A stretch of 64,000 nt of DNA from Bacteroidales bacterium (lineage in GTDB: Bacteria > Bacteroidota > Bacteroidia > Bacteroidales > UBA932), in assembly GCA_022648685.1 (NCBI GenBank), contig JALCMW010000003.1, positions 62,001 through 126,000 of the forward strand. The letters run 5' to 3'. Positions 35,565 through 45,337 of the stretch are shown one piece after another (within the stretch, counting starts at the first letter, position 1; each line of letters starts with the position of its first letter). A program made the position numbers and the translations under genes. The notes beneath the pieces are model-generated. The model was not told where the DNA came from. It worked only from the letters and a program-made list of their open reading frames with translations, and ran no database searches.

Positions 35565-35989
35565 ATGGGAATCTTTGCGATTCTTCTTGAGTGACGGCCG
35601 CCTTCGAATTCCGTAGTGAGCCATGTCTCCATGATTTCCACGGCCATTTCGTATGTGATGAATCTTGCCGGCATCACCAGTATGTTTGCTTTGTTATGTG
35701 CTTTGACAAGTCTTCCTATTTCGGTGTTCCATGCCAGTCCGGCTCGTATTCCCTGATGTTTGTTCAGGGTGATGGCCATCCCGTTTCCTGTTCCGCACAT
35801 AGCTATTCCGCAATCCACCCTTCCGCTTTCCACGGCCTCGGCAAGCGGATGTGCGAAATCCGGATAATCCACGCTTTCTTCGGAACCTGTGCCGAAGTCC
35901 GTTGTTTCATATCCTTTTTCTTTCAGCAGTTCCAATAATTTGATTTTGTATGCGTATCCCGCATGGTCGTTGCAAATCCCGATTTTCAT
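35555..35989 (-). CDS. rpiB: Ribose-5-phosphate isomerase B
   Basis: 144 residues of the RpiB/LacAB family; interconverts ribose-5-phosphate and ribulose-5-phosphate in the pentose phosphate pathway. ICNDHAGYAYK near the N-terminus and the catalytic-loop motif IAMCGTGNGMAITLNKHQGIRAGL (cysteine about residue 65) are the family hallmarks, and the C-terminal TEFEGGRHSRRI matches too. Starts 12 nt after gltX and overlaps the truB fusion by 10 nt. Confidence 0.95.
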   Translation of the reverse strand: MKIGICNDHAGYAYKIKLLELLKEKGYETTDFGTGSEESVDYPDFAHPLAEAVESGRVDCGIAMCGTGNGMAITLNKHQGIRAGLAWNTEIGRLVKAHNKANILVMPARFITYEMAVEIMETWLTTEFEGGRHSRRIAKIPICK

Positions 35990-36001
35990 GGTATTTATGA
36001 T

Positions 36002-37738
36002 TTATCGTCCAAGACGCGAATATATGTAGTCAATACGTCTGCCGACTTCTTTTTTTCCTATTGAAGTGATTATGTCGGCTATTCCCAGACCGCTGGCAGT
36101 CCCGGCCAGGGCCATTCTCAGGCAGTTCATTACTTTTCCCATCGGCCATCCGTTTCCGCGGATGAAGTCTTCCAATGCTTCCCCAGGAAAGTCTTGCATT
36201 AGCCCCCCGTCGAATCCGTCGATGAATCCGGCACATTTCGAGACCGGCATATAATTTTCGGGTTTCCAGAATTTTTCGACATCCTTTGCCGGGAATGGGG
36301 CTGTCTTCGAATCGTCGTATACTTTTCTTCTGGGATCGTTGGTGTTTTCCGCTTTGGCTGTGGACTCTCCGGCTTTTATTCCGTATTCTCCGAATTCTTC
36401 AGGGGAAACGAAAAGATATGAAGCTATATCCCAGAAATCTTTTACGAATACGGCTCTGTCCCTGGTAATTTTGATTATGCCTGTTACGTATTCCCTTGTG
36501 TAAATGTGATTCTTGAAGTCCGCTCCGTTGACAGTGAATTCCGCACCTGCCGTTATGGCACATACCGGGCAATCCACTATCTGCATCCCGTGGCTTTCAA
36601 GTACCGGTATTAACAATTCAGCAAGTTCTTCGTCGCTTTTTTTTCTGAGGTATTCCTTGTTGTACCATTTCGCTTTTTCAGGGTTGAAACGGGCTCCGGA
36701 TTTCACTACCCTGTCCAGGGAAAAGACATCGACGAGTTCGTCGATGGTGAAAAGTTCCCTGTCGTCCCCGGGATTCCATCCCAGCATGGCAAGCATATTT
36801 ACGAAAGCTTCAGGGAAATATCCGTCTTCACGATATCCTCTGGAAACGTCACCTTCAGAGTTTGTCCACTTAAGCGGAAATACCGGAAATCCCAGACGGT
36901 CTCCGTCCCTTTTGCTGAGTTTCCCTTTCCCGTCCGGTTTGAGCAGAAGGGGGAGATGTGCGAAATGGGGCATCGTCCCTTCCCATCCGAAGGCTTTATA
37001 GAGGAGGTAATGGAGGGGGAGTGACGGCAGCCATTCTTCGCCCCTTATCACTTCAGTTATTTCCATCAGATGGTCGTCCACTATATTTGCCAGATGGTAT
37101 GTAGGGAGTTCGTCGGCCCTTTTCCACAGCACCTTGTCGTCCAATGTGTCCGTGTTGACTTCCATATGTCCTCTCACCAGATCATCCATCTCCACAATGG
37201 CATTTTCAGGCATCATGAATCTTACTGTCCAGTCATTCCGTGTTTTCAGAAGAAGGTCACATTCGGATTTATCCAGAGTAAGTGAATTGCGCAGTTTTCC
37301 CCTTGTTTCGCGATTGTAAATGAAAGTGTTTCCTGCGGATTCGCTGTCTTTCCTCGCTTCTTCAAGTTCTTCGGGAGTGTCGAAAGCGTAGTATGCCGCG
37401 CCTTTCCCAACAAGTTCTTCAGCGTATTTCCTGTATATTTCTTTCCTTTGTGATTGGCGGTATGGGGCATGGGGATGTCTCGGAGACGGTTTTTCGACCA
37501 CGTTTCCTTCCTCGTCTATGCCTTCGTCGGCTTTTATTCCGCACCAGTCCAAAGCTTCTATTATGTACTTTTCGGCTCCCGGTACGAATCTTCGGGAATC
37601 AGTGTCTTCGATCCTTATTATGAAATCACCGCCGTGCTGTTTTGCATAAAGATAATTGTACAGAGCCGTTCTGACTCCCCCCATATGCAGAGGCCCGGTC
37701 GGAGACGGTGCGAATCTTACTCTTGTCTTTCTTTCCAT
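36002..37738 (-). CDS. gltX: Glutamyl-tRNA synthetase
   Basis: 578 residues; class I synthetase charging tRNA(Glu). The HIGH-type signature is PSPTGPLHMGG (11-21) and the KMSKS-type loop is KLSKRDGDRLG (about 275). ADELPTYHLANIVDDHLMEITEVIRGEEWLPS between them is the usual substrate region. It is about 70-100 residues longer than many bacterial GltX proteins, partly from extra sequence in the C-terminal anticodon-binding half (about 430-500, around DPRRKVYDDSKTAPFPAKD), as also seen in some Bacteroidota. Its own promoter lies between ftsZ and this gene, so gltX-rpiB-truB-MATE is a transcription unit following the division cluster. Confidence 0.95.
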   Translation of the reverse strand: MERKTRVRFAPSPTGPLHMGGVRTALYNYLYAKQHGGDFIIRIEDTDSRRFVPGAEKYIIEALDWCGIKADEGIDEEGNVVEKPSPRHPHAPYRQSQRKEIYRKYAEELVGKGAAYYAFDTPEELEEARKDSESAGNTFIYNRETRGKLRNSLTLDKSECDLLLKTRNDWTVRFMMPENAIVEMDDLVRGHMEVNTDTLDDKVLWKRADELPTYHLANIVDDHLMEITEVIRGEEWLPSLPLHYLLYKAFGWEGTMPHFAHLPLLLKPDGKGKLSKRDGDRLGFPVFPLKWTNSEGDVSRGYREDGYFPEAFVNMLAMLGWNPGDDRELFTIDELVDVFSLDRVVKSGARFNPEKAKWYNKEYLRKKSDEELAELLIPVLESHGMQIVDCPVCAITAGAEFTVNGADFKNHIYTREYVTGIIKITRDRAVFVKDFWDIASYLFVSPEEFGEYGIKAGESTAKAENTNDPRRKVYDDSKTAPFPAKDVEKFWKPENYMPVSKCAGFIDGFDGGLMQDFPGEALEDFIRGNGWPMGKVMNCLRMALAGTASGLGIADIITSIGKKEVGRRIDYIYSRLGR

Positions 37739-37755
37739 TTCTTTTCGTTATTCTG

Positions 37756-37797
37756 TTCCGCTTTGATATTGCAGCGGAAAACATATACGCAAAGATA
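37756..37797 (-). promoter_or_regulatory. Promoter and short hairpin leader of the gltX operon
   Basis: TATCTTTG on the minus strand (37797-37790) fits TAnnTTTG; expected start point near 37784. The leader can form a 7-bp hairpin, TTCCGCT/AGCGGAA (37779-37773 with 37762-37756). Whether the hairpin matters is not known. Confidence 0.5.
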
Positions 37798-37809
37798 CTA
37801 AATATTCGT

Positions 37810-39093
37810 CTATTTATCGCCGGCATTCTCTGCCGTTCCGGCTACCCGCCGTATTGCCGGCACATTCTCGAGTTCGCTGATATTCTGTTTCGGTTCCACA
37901 ATAAGGATAGGCTTGTTTTTCTCGTCGAAATTGAATGTCCTTTTGTTTTCGCTTGTGTTGTAGCCTATCTTCCTGAAGCCGTTGTCCATATTCGGAATAT
38001 CCACTTCTTCACCTATAACCGTTCCTATCCTCTTGTAAGTGAAGTCTTTGTCTATCTGTATCAATTTTCCAAGACTGACGTCGGTTATATCGCTAAGCTT
38101 GCTTACTTCGAATCCGGTAGCGATGGCCGTGATATGGACCGTATCCCCGATGTCGGGAGAGTCATCCCAGATCAAGCCCCTTTTGAATTTGTTGGCGTTG
38201 CCAGTATATTCATTTATTTTGTCGTTGATCTGGTTAAGGTCATTCATGAGGAGACCATTTTCATTGTTGCCGGCAGTTATGTTTATCAACACATTCTTGG
38301 CTGTCTTGAGATCGAAATCGTTTAGCAGAGGTGACTCCAAAGCTCCTTTCACGGCGTTGTCAAGTCTGTCCGGACCTGTTCCCGAACCGCAGCCGAGAAG
38401 TGCCATGCCGCTGTTTTTCATCATTGTCTTGACGTCTTCGAAATCAACGTTGATATATCCTGGCTTGCTGATTATTTCGGTTATGCCCCTTACGGCTGTC
38501 GCCAGTACTTCATCGGCTTTCGGGAAGGCATCCTGTATCAGTTGGTCCCCGTAAAGCTCATACAGCTTTTCATTGTTTATTATGAGAAGGCTGTCTACGT
38601 TTTTCTCTAGTTCATGGATGCCGTCCACCGCTTTGGACAGGGATTCGTTTCCCTCGTTCTTGAAAGGCAGGGTTACGACGGCCACAGTGAGTATTCCTTT
38701 TTCTTTCGACATCTTGGCTATGACGGGAGCCGCTCCGGTTCCGGTACCGCCTCCCATCCCGGCTGTGATGAAAAGCATCTGTGTTCCGTTGTCCAATGCT
38801 TTTTCTGCTATTTCATCTTGCGATTCCAGAGCTGCGTTCCTTCCTTTGGTAGGGTCGGTGCCCGCTCCCAGTCCCTTGTCCCCCAATTGTATCTTGACGG
38901 GAACCGTACTTTTTTGCAGTGCCTGGGAGTCTGTGTTGCAAACTATGAAGCTGCATCCCTGTATCTTCTGATTGTACATATATGTGACGGCATTGCATCC
39001 GCCGCCGCCGACTCCAATGACTTTGATCATTGAATTGGATGGTATCCAGTCGCTGGGAGTTATTTCCAGGGTATTATCTTCTTCTGTTATCAT
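37810..39093 (-). CDS. ftsZ: Cell division GTPase FtsZ
   Basis: 427 residues; tubulin homologue forming the Z ring. The G-loop is intact (AGMGGGTGTGAAPVI, tubulin signature GGGTGTG at 114-120), as are the N-terminal GVGGGGCNAV (27-36) and the T7-loop region NVDFEDVKTMM. A variable linker of about 80 residues follows, and the C-terminal conserved peptide ENVPAIRRVAG, which would bind FtsA, is present near the end. It is the last gene of the dcw cluster and starts within the ftsA stop (ATGA overlap). Confidence 0.97.
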   Translation of the reverse strand: MITEEDNTLEITPSDWIPSNSMIKVIGVGGGGCNAVTYMYNQKIQGCSFIVCNTDSQALQKSTVPVKIQLGDKGLGAGTDPTKGRNAALESQDEIAEKALDNGTQMLFITAGMGGGTGTGAAPVIAKMSKEKGILTVAVVTLPFKNEGNESLSKAVDGIHELEKNVDSLLIINNEKLYELYGDQLIQDAFPKADEVLATAVRGITEIISKPGYINVDFEDVKTMMKNSGMALLGCGSGTGPDRLDNAVKGALESPLLNDFDLKTAKNVLINITAGNNENGLLMNDLNQINDKINEYTGNANKFKRGLIWDDSPDIGDTVHITAIATGFEVSKLSDITDVSLGKLIQIDKDFTYKRIGTVIGEEVDIPNMDNGFRKIGYNTSENKRTFNFDEKNKPILIVEPKQNISELENVPAIRRVAGTAENAGDK

Positions 39094-40607
39094 ATACTTT
39101 CATTTTTCATTCCGTCATACAAATTGCCCATAGAATCACCTACTTGTTTTCCGATATTGCTTATTTTTTTGAATACGGTCCATTTCAATTTCTTTTTAGG
39201 GCTCTTCGGCTTCTGTACTTTCGGCCCGAATTCTTTTGGATTTATAAGTGTTCCGTCTTCATTTTCCTGTTCTGCCGTATCTCCGTTTCCATTTTTCATT
39301 GAAACGTTTACCGGTTTTTCTTCCTCTTTGACGGCTGATGGTGCGGGACTGTCTTTTTCTTTTGTTATAGTAGTCCTGATGCCCGCTATATCCGTTTCCA
39401 TGCAACCGGATTTGACACCGTCGCCGGAAGTGACGCAATTCAGGCATTTGTCAGCTTTAGCGGCGAGGATCATCCCGATTGATGCGACAGCTTCGGTTTC
39501 GTAAACACCGTTGCATCCCGATGCCGAAAAAAGATGCCGCGGATAACCTATCCTTACGTTGTATCCCGATAGTTCTTTTATGTAATTGGCACAATTGGTT
39601 AAATTGGCGCAACCTCCGGCAAGTACGATCCCGTTGCCCAGCTTATCGGCATATCCGCTAATCTGGATTTCGTACAGGATGGCTTCCACTATTTCCTTGA
39701 CCCTTGAAGTTATTATTTCGGACAGATATTTCACAGGAATCTGCGTCATCTTTTCCTCCTTGTCTATCTGTATTATCTTTTCGCTTAAACTTTGAAGTTT
39801 GTCAGGCATGCATACTCCGTAAGCAAGTTTGATGTTTTCGGCTAGTCTTTCGTTTATTGAGCATTCGGTCTTTATGTCGTTTGTTATTACTTGACCGCCG
39901 AAAGGAATTGCCGCGAAATGCCTCATTATCCGTCCCTGGTATATGGTCACGGATGTTACTCCCGCACCGAAATCCACCACCGCCACACCATTCTCCATTT
40001 CATCTGAGCATAGTATTGCCCTGGCATCTATGTCAGGAGTGAAATATTTCTTCGCTATTGCAAGTCCTGTTTCGTTGAAAACGGTGTCTATGTTCGTGGT
40101 AGGTCTTCTTGTTCCTATGAATATCTTGAAATCTCCCTCAAGATAATCGCTGGGCATCCCTATTATGTCGTTCTCGATTTGCTGGAAGTAATCTTCAGTC
40201 GAAAAAGACTGGGCTACCGTGCCGTATATCACTTCACGGTTTTTGTCATCGAGAGGATAACTTTCCAGCGCCATCTCCTTCATGCTTTCGATCTCTTCTT
40301 TTGTGATGCTGCTGTTTCCGTCGTTTCTGTCCATATTGGCCTTCGCCGTTTCCTGTCTCACATAATACCGCGGCAGCCCTACTACGGCCTGCGTTATTTT
40401 GAGATCCAACTCATTTTCAGCTTCCCTTACGGCCCCCTTCAATTTGGCCGAAACTCGTACGGGATTGAAAATAAAACTGTTCCTTATACCGTCGGAAGGC
40501 GTTTCCTTATAATAAATTATCTGGATATCGTCACCGTCGACCTTTGCGACTGTAACCGCCAATTTGGACGTGCCCAGATCTATCGCCGTAATGTATCTGT
40601 CTTCCAT
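39090..40607 (-). CDS. ftsA: Cell division protein FtsA
   Basis: 505 residues from the ATG at 40607; the frame opens at 40631 but that start lies inside ftsQ. Actin-like ATPase that tethers FtsZ to the membrane. Visible: the phosphate-1 loop ITAIDLGTSKLAVTVAKV at the N-terminus, the 1C-domain region, VAVVDFGAGVTSVTIY (phosphate 2), and IVLAGGCANLTN (adenosine loop). The C-terminal about 100 residues are a charged linker followed by a probable amphipathic membrane helix (ISNIGKQVGDSMGNLYDGMK). Overlaps ftsZ by 4 nt and begins 11 nt after the ftsQ stop. Confidence 0.95.
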   Translation of the reverse strand: MEDRYITAIDLGTSKLAVTVAKVDGDDIQIIYYKETPSDGIRNSFIFNPVRVSAKLKGAVREAENELDLKITQAVVGLPRYYVRQETAKANMDRNDGNSSITKEEIESMKEMALESYPLDDKNREVIYGTVAQSFSTEDYFQQIENDIIGMPSDYLEGDFKIFIGTRRPTTNIDTVFNETGLAIAKKYFTPDIDARAILCSDEMENGVAVVDFGAGVTSVTIYQGRIMRHFAAIPFGGQVITNDIKTECSINERLAENIKLAYGVCMPDKLQSLSEKIIQIDKEEKMTQIPVKYLSEIITSRVKEIVEAILYEIQISGYADKLGNGIVLAGGCANLTNCANYIKELSGYNVRIGYPRHLFSASGCNGVYETEAVASIGMILAAKADKCLNCVTSGDGVKSGCMETDIAGIRTTITKEKDSPAPSAVKEEEKPVNVSMKNGNGDTAEQENEDGTLINPKEFGPKVQKPKSPKKKLKWTVFKKISNIGKQVGDSMGNLYDGMKNESI

Positions 40608-40618
40608 AATATCTTTAT

Positions 40619-41404
40619 TTATTGTCTGCATACTATTTGTCCGTCATATTTTACATTGACGACTGAATAATGATTTTTTCCTTTGTATGGGATTATGCTT
40701 TTGTAATATTCCCCGATTCTTTCGAATTTGTCTTCAATATCCTCCGGTTTCCCGAATATGAATCTTTCCCGTCCTTCGCCGGGTATGAGTATGAGATCCC
40801 CGTTTTTCGAGACGTTGATCTGCACTATGGCTTTTTCCCATATTCCGCTGTGCTTCATATATCCGGTCAAAGACAATATCTTTCCAAGCCATTCCCTTTC
40901 CGACGTATCTGACGGTGCTCCTTTGAAATCAGGTCCTTCACCGAGCGGGATGTATCCGTCCACTATGGGGACATATGAAGTATAGTTGTTTTGCAACGGG
41001 AAGATGAAGCCCCGTCCGTCGGCGTAAAAACCATATCCTTCTTTCTGGAATCTGACGGCAGGCTCCCGTTGCGTTATCTGAATGTTGAGGCGTCCGTCCG
41101 GTGTGGTATAGGCTTCGCTTTTGAGAATCGCGCTCCTCCTGTCGAGAATCTTCTCGATTTTCGTGAGATCCATCTTGTCGATTCTCTGCCCAATGTATGC
41201 TCCGTAACCTTTTTCGATATAGCTTTTGACGTCTTTTTTGCTGACGAAATGATGTTCTCCCTTTATCTTTATTTCAAGACCTGTACACGTCATTTGCATG
41301 CGTCCGGCTTCGTTCTTGCTGTATATTATTGCAAGAACGGCAATTATTGCCGTGAGCGATACCGCTGCGAGCGTGTATTTGAAGAATGGCTTCATCTCAG
41401 TCAA
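40619..41404 (-). CDS. ftsQ: Cell division protein FtsQ/DivIB
   Basis: 261 residues. One N-terminal transmembrane helix (about 8-27, YTLAAVSLTAIIAVLAIIY) follows a short cytoplasmic tail. The periplasmic POTRA-like region begins near 42 (LEIKIKGEHHFVSKKDVKSYIEK) and the beta domain contains AYTTPDGRLNIQITQREPAVRF, the usual FtsQ conserved stretch. It links early division proteins to the FtsW/FtsI synthase. Its ATG overlaps the murC stop (ATGA). Confidence 0.92.
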   Translation of the reverse strand: MTEMKPFFKYTLAAVSLTAIIAVLAIIYSKNEAGRMQMTCTGLEIKIKGEHHFVSKKDVKSYIEKGYGAYIGQRIDKMDLTKIEKILDRRSAILKSEAYTTPDGRLNIQITQREPAVRFQKEGYGFYADGRGFIFPLQNNYTSYVPIVDGYIPLGEGPDFKGAPSDTSEREWLGKILSLTGYMKHSGIWEKAIVQINVSKNGDLILIPGEGRERFIFGKPEDIEDKFERIGEYYKSIIPYKGKNHYSVVNVKYDGQIVCRQ

Positions 41405-42771
41405 TGTTCCTGTTCAATCCTCTTCTCCAGCATTTCCGTAATCGGCTGTATGAATCTGTCAATATTTCCGGCTCCGAATGATACCAGTACGTCCACAGGT
41501 TCTTTCCCCAGATAATCCATGAGTTCTTCTTTGTTTATCATGACTTTTTCCTGAACGGTTATCCCGTCGAATATCATTTTCGATGTCACTCCCGTAATCG
41601 GCTGTTCCCGTGCCGGATATATATCCAGGAGTATCACTTTGTCCGCCAGGCTCAGAGATGCAGCAAATTCAGCTGCGAAATCCCGTGTCCTTGTATAAAG
41701 GTGCGGTTGGAATACGACTGTCAGTTTCCTTCCCGGGAATATGTCCCTCATGGATGAAATTGCCGTTGCTATCTCTTTCGGATGATGGGCATAGTCGTCT
41801 ATGTATGAGCAATGCGGGGTATTGACATGGATGTCCATTCGCCTCTTGACACCTTTGAATGTTCCGATTGCCTTTTTGATACTTTCGGGGTCTACGCCGT
41901 AAATCAGGCATATCGCAGCGGCAGCTATGCTGTTTTCCACATTGACCCAGCCGGGTATCCCAACTTTTATGTCTTTTATTATGCCTCCCGGGTAGTTCAG
42001 GTCGTATGTGAAATACCCGCATTCGTCAGGTTTGGCATTTGATCCGTAGTAATCGGCTTTCGGATCATCGTAATGGTATGTGGCTAGCTTGGCATCAGTT
42101 TTATCGTTCGTAATCCCTAGTCCCAGCTTTGCTATTACGGTTCCGTCTACTTGTGACGCGAAAGTCATGAACGCTTCGCGGACATGTTGCAGATCTCCGT
42201 AGATATCCAGATGGTCGGCGTCCATTGCCGTTATCACAGCTATCTCGGGATGGAGTCTAAGGAAAGAACGATCGAATTCGTCCGCTTCCACTACTACAGT
42301 AGGATTTTTGCTCAGGAGCAGATTCGTATCATAGTTTTTTGATATTCCTCCGACAAATGCAGAACAACCCGTTCCGCTGTCGGTGAGAATATGGGCGGTG
42401 AGGGTGCTTGTCGTCGTCTTGCCGTGGGTCCCGGCCACTGCGAGGCATCTTTGCCCTTCGGTTATTTCCCCCAATATTTCGGAGCGTTTCATAACTTTAT
42501 AGCCGTTCATCCTTGCATATTGCAGTTCGGCCATTTCGGATGGAATCGCGGGAGTGTATATTACAAGTGTCTTTCCCGCATCACGCGGAATGAAGCCTGT
42601 GTTGTCTTCGTAATGGACTTGTATTCCTTCCCTTTCCAGTTCTTGCGTCAGATCGGACGGTGTCCTGTCGTAACCGGATACTGATAGTCCTTTGAATTTG
42701 TAATATCTTGCTATGGCGCTCATTCCTATGCCGCCTATTCCGATAAAATAAATATTCTCGTATTTGTTCAT
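41401..42771 (-). CDS. murC: UDP-N-acetylmuramate--L-alanine ligase
   Basis: 456 residues; adds L-Ala to UDP-MurNAc, the first peptide step of murein synthesis. Domains: N-terminal Rossmann-like (FIGIGGIGMSAIARYY), central ATPase with GTHGKTTT (114-121), and a C-terminal ligase domain (SYIDDYAHHPKEIATAISSMR, VFQPHLYTRTRDF). The GIGGIGMS and YDDYAHHP-type motifs identify MurC rather than MurD/E/F. It lies 4 nt after murG and overlaps ftsQ by 4 nt. Confidence 0.96.
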   Translation of the reverse strand: MNKYENIYFIGIGGIGMSAIARYYKFKGLSVSGYDRTPSDLTQELEREGIQVHYEDNTGFIPRDAGKTLVIYTPAIPSEMAELQYARMNGYKVMKRSEILGEITEGQRCLAVAGTHGKTTTSTLTAHILTDSGTGCSAFVGGISKNYDTNLLLSKNPTVVVEADEFDRSFLRLHPEIAVITAMDADHLDIYGDLQHVREAFMTFASQVDGTVIAKLGLGITNDKTDAKLATYHYDDPKADYYGSNAKPDECGYFTYDLNYPGGIIKDIKVGIPGWVNVENSIAAAAICLIYGVDPESIKKAIGTFKGVKRRMDIHVNTPHCSYIDDYAHHPKEIATAISSMRDIFPGRKLTVVFQPHLYTRTRDFAAEFAASLSLADKVILLDIYPAREQPITGVTSKMIFDGITVQEKVMINKEELMDYLGKEPVDVLVSFGAGNIDRFIQPITEMLEKRIEQEH

Positions 42772-42775
42772 ATGT

Positions 42776-43912
42776 CTATCGTATTATTCCATACGCTTCT
42801 TTTGCAATCGATTCCGCCGCTTCCATCTTGGCCAGTTTCGCTATGTTATTTTCCATTGCCTCTATCCTTCCGCTGTCTTTTGCCAATTTCAACGCTTCAT
42901 TCATCATTTTTCCTATCGCTTCAATGTCTTTTATCATTATGGCGGCATCCTTGTCGACCAGTGCCATCGCGTTATGAGTCTGATGGTCTTCCGCCACGTT
43001 CGGAGACGGAACCAGAATGACGGCTTTACGTGCGGCGCACAATTCGGAAATGGAACCGGCACCGGAACGCGATATGACTATGTCGGAAGCTGCGTATGCA
43101 AGATCCATCCTTTTTATGAAATCGTAATATTTTATGTTCCAGGTCCTTTCTTTGCCTATTTCTTCCATGAATTTGTCGGTGCCTTTCTTGTAGTATTTAC
43201 CGCATTGCCAGAGAATTTCGACATCTTCCCCTCCCGGACAGCCGTCCGCTATCCACACTTTCATAGCTTTGTTCAATGTTCTGCTTCCCAGGCTTCCCCC
43301 TACTACAAAGATATGCTTTTTATCCGGATTAAGGCCGTAGAATTCCATGGCCTCGCGTTTGGAATCAGGGGTGGCGGGCCTGATCTCTTTCCGAATTGGG
43401 TTGCCTGTCATAATTATCTTTTCAGCCGGAAAAAATTTCTCCATACCTTCGTATGCTACACATATCCTGTCCACCCTTTTCCCGAGGATTTTATTCGTCA
43501 GTCCGGCGAAACTGTTCTGTTCCTGTATGAGGGACGGGATTTTTTTCCGTGTTGCTTCCCACAAAAGGGGAGCGCTTGCGTAACCTCCGACGCCTATAGC
43601 TATGTCCGGTTTGAATTCATTTATAATTCCGGCCGCCTTGCGTAGACTTTTCAGGACTTTGAACGGAGCGGAAATGTCGTTCTTTATGTTCTTCCAGTTG
43701 AGTTGCCGTTGCAGACCTACTATCGGAAGTCCTTTTATTTCATATCCGGCCGCAGGCACTTTTTCCATTTCCATCTTGCCTTCGGCTCCGACAAACAAAA
43801 TATCGTTGTCCGGATTGAGTTCTTTCATTTTGTTGGCTATGGATATCGCCGGAAAGATATGCCCTCCGGTTCCACCGCCGCTTATAATTATTCTTAATGC
43901 CTTGTATTCCAT
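42776..43912 (-). CDS. murG: UDP-GlcNAc:lipid I GlcNAc transferase MurG
   Basis: 378 residues, GT28/GT-B fold; makes lipid II from lipid I at the inner face of the membrane. Motifs: IISGGGTGGHIFPAISIA (glycine loop, 9-26), GVGGYASAPLLWEATRKKIPSLIQEQNS, VVGGSLGSRTLN and SRSGAGSISELCAARKAVILVPSP. Starts 3 nt after the ftsW stop. Confidence 0.96.
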   Translation of the reverse strand: MEYKALRIIISGGGTGGHIFPAISIANKMKELNPDNDILFVGAEGKMEMEKVPAAGYEIKGLPIVGLQRQLNWKNIKNDISAPFKVLKSLRKAAGIINEFKPDIAIGVGGYASAPLLWEATRKKIPSLIQEQNSFAGLTNKILGKRVDRICVAYEGMEKFFPAEKIIMTGNPIRKEIRPATPDSKREAMEFYGLNPDKKHIFVVGGSLGSRTLNKAMKVWIADGCPGGEDVEILWQCGKYYKKGTDKFMEEIGKERTWNIKYYDFIKRMDLAYAASDIVISRSGAGSISELCAARKAVILVPSPNVAEDHQTHNAMALVDKDAAIMIKDIEAIGKMMNEALKLAKDSGRIEAMENNIAKLAKMEAAESIAKEAYGIIR

Positions 43913-43915
43913 ATC

Positions 43916-45331
43916 CTAAATATTGTTTTCCATATGTCTGTCTCCCTCTCCGGGTAGATTCATATCTTCTTCAAAATCATCCAGGTCTTCAAGTCCGGCT
44001 TTTATTTCATCGTCCTGCTCGATCAACGGTTTAGCCGTTTCGCTTTCCTTCTTTATCTTTTCGGAAGCCATCCTGCTTATGGATAGGATAATTCCGAAAG
44101 CTATGCTGAATGCCAGGAAAGAGGAATTCCCGTGACTTATCATCGGCAGGGTCTGTCCTGTCAGAGGTCCCAGATCCACGTTTATGAACATATGCATCAT
44201 TGCCTGTCCGGATATGAGTATTATCAATCCGGCCACTGCGGTTTTTGCAAAATGATTTTCGCAGTTCCTTGCTATTATGGAACCTCTTGCAAGCAAACTG
44301 CCATAGAGGATGATTATCGCTATTCCTCCGAATATTCCGTATTCTTCTATTATGAAGCTGAACATATAGTCTTCGAACATTACGGGGACTATATATCTTT
44401 GGGTACTTTTTCCCGGCCCTTTTCCGAACTTACCCTCATGTATGGCTATCTTGGCGCTTGCCGGTTGCTGAATTTTGTCAAATGCATTTCTGAATTCCAC
44501 CGAGCCCCTCGGCACTTTTTTGATTATTGCCATATAGTATTCGGTGTTTTTGCTTATACGGTTTACGGAAGATGCAAGATGAGGAAAGGCTTTGCCTCCG
44601 GTCTTTTTGTTTATTCCGAAGCAGCCTGCAAGGATGATGATGCCTGCAAAGAAAGGTATTATCATTTCCCTGATGCTGATTCCTCCTATTATTATGGTTA
44701 TGAACAATATGCCGACTATGAATATTGCACTTGACGTGCTGCCGACCATTATTCCTATTCCTACAAGGAATATGGGCATATAGAGATAAAGGATTTTTTT
44801 CCAAATCTGTTTGCTCATGAATGAGAATCTGCGTGTCTTGCCTAGCATGTTGGCAATCATGAAGCCATCTGATTTGTATGCATTCACAGCCCATGCAAGA
44901 TACATTACCATGGCTATCTTCACGACTTCAAATACGTGGACCTGGAATCCGAATACCGATATTATTCGCCAGGCTTCATTGATTTTGACCGCTCTGATAG
45001 GGCCCCAATGCTGGTGCCCTGCAAGGAAAGCCAGCAGAAACAGGGAAAATATAAACCCGAATTGTGATACCATGCGGAAAAACCCTATGCTTTTTATGTT
45101 GTAGCAAAGGATTATCAGGCCTAGCCCCAGTGCTGCTATTATCATCTGTTCCCGCACTATCGCCATCCTTGTAGTATGTTGCTGGATGGCAAGAAGCGGC
45201 GTGGACGAGAAAACGGCTACGATAGAGATAAGTATGAGAAGAAGTACTATCATCCATACCACCTTATCGCCCTGCAGGTTGTCTACGAAATGCCAGAATC
45301 CCGGATTGCCGTTGTTGTTGTCCTTAGCCAT
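43916..45331 (-). CDS. ftsW: SEDS peptidoglycan polymerase FtsW
   Basis: 471 residues with about ten transmembrane segments; septal glycosyltransferase working with FtsI. SEDS features: SSTPLLAIQQHTT near the first helices, the extracytoplasmic loop with FRNAFDKIQQPASAKIAIHEGKFGKGPGKSTQ, and the C-terminal EYGIFGGIAIIILYGSLLARG and INVDLGPLTGQTLPMISHGNSSFLAFSIAFGIILSIS. The C-terminal tail (about 435-471) is long and acidic (EDLDDFEEDMNL), exposed in the cytoplasm. RodA is the alternative in the family, but the dcw position settles it. Confidence 0.95.
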   Translation of the reverse strand: MAKDNNNGNPGFWHFVDNLQGDKVVWMIVLLLILISIVAVFSSTPLLAIQQHTTRMAIVREQMIIAALGLGLIILCYNIKSIGFFRMVSQFGFIFSLFLLAFLAGHQHWGPIRAVKINEAWRIISVFGFQVHVFEVVKIAMVMYLAWAVNAYKSDGFMIANMLGKTRRFSFMSKQIWKKILYLYMPIFLVGIGIMVGSTSSAIFIVGILFITIIIGGISIREMIIPFFAGIIILAGCFGINKKTGGKAFPHLASSVNRISKNTEYYMAIIKKVPRGSVEFRNAFDKIQQPASAKIAIHEGKFGKGPGKSTQRYIVPVMFEDYMFSFIIEEYGIFGGIAIIILYGSLLARGSIIARNCENHFAKTAVAGLIILISGQAMMHMFINVDLGPLTGQTLPMISHGNSSFLAFSIAFGIILSISRMASEKIKKESETAKPLIEQDDEIKAGLEDLDDFEEDMNLPGEGDRHMENNI

Positions 45332-45337
45332 TATTTT

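Noticed and set aside
42764..43645. Long plus-strand ORF (293 codons) opposite murG
   Set aside because: Phe/Tyr/Cys-rich shadow of a well-supported murG.
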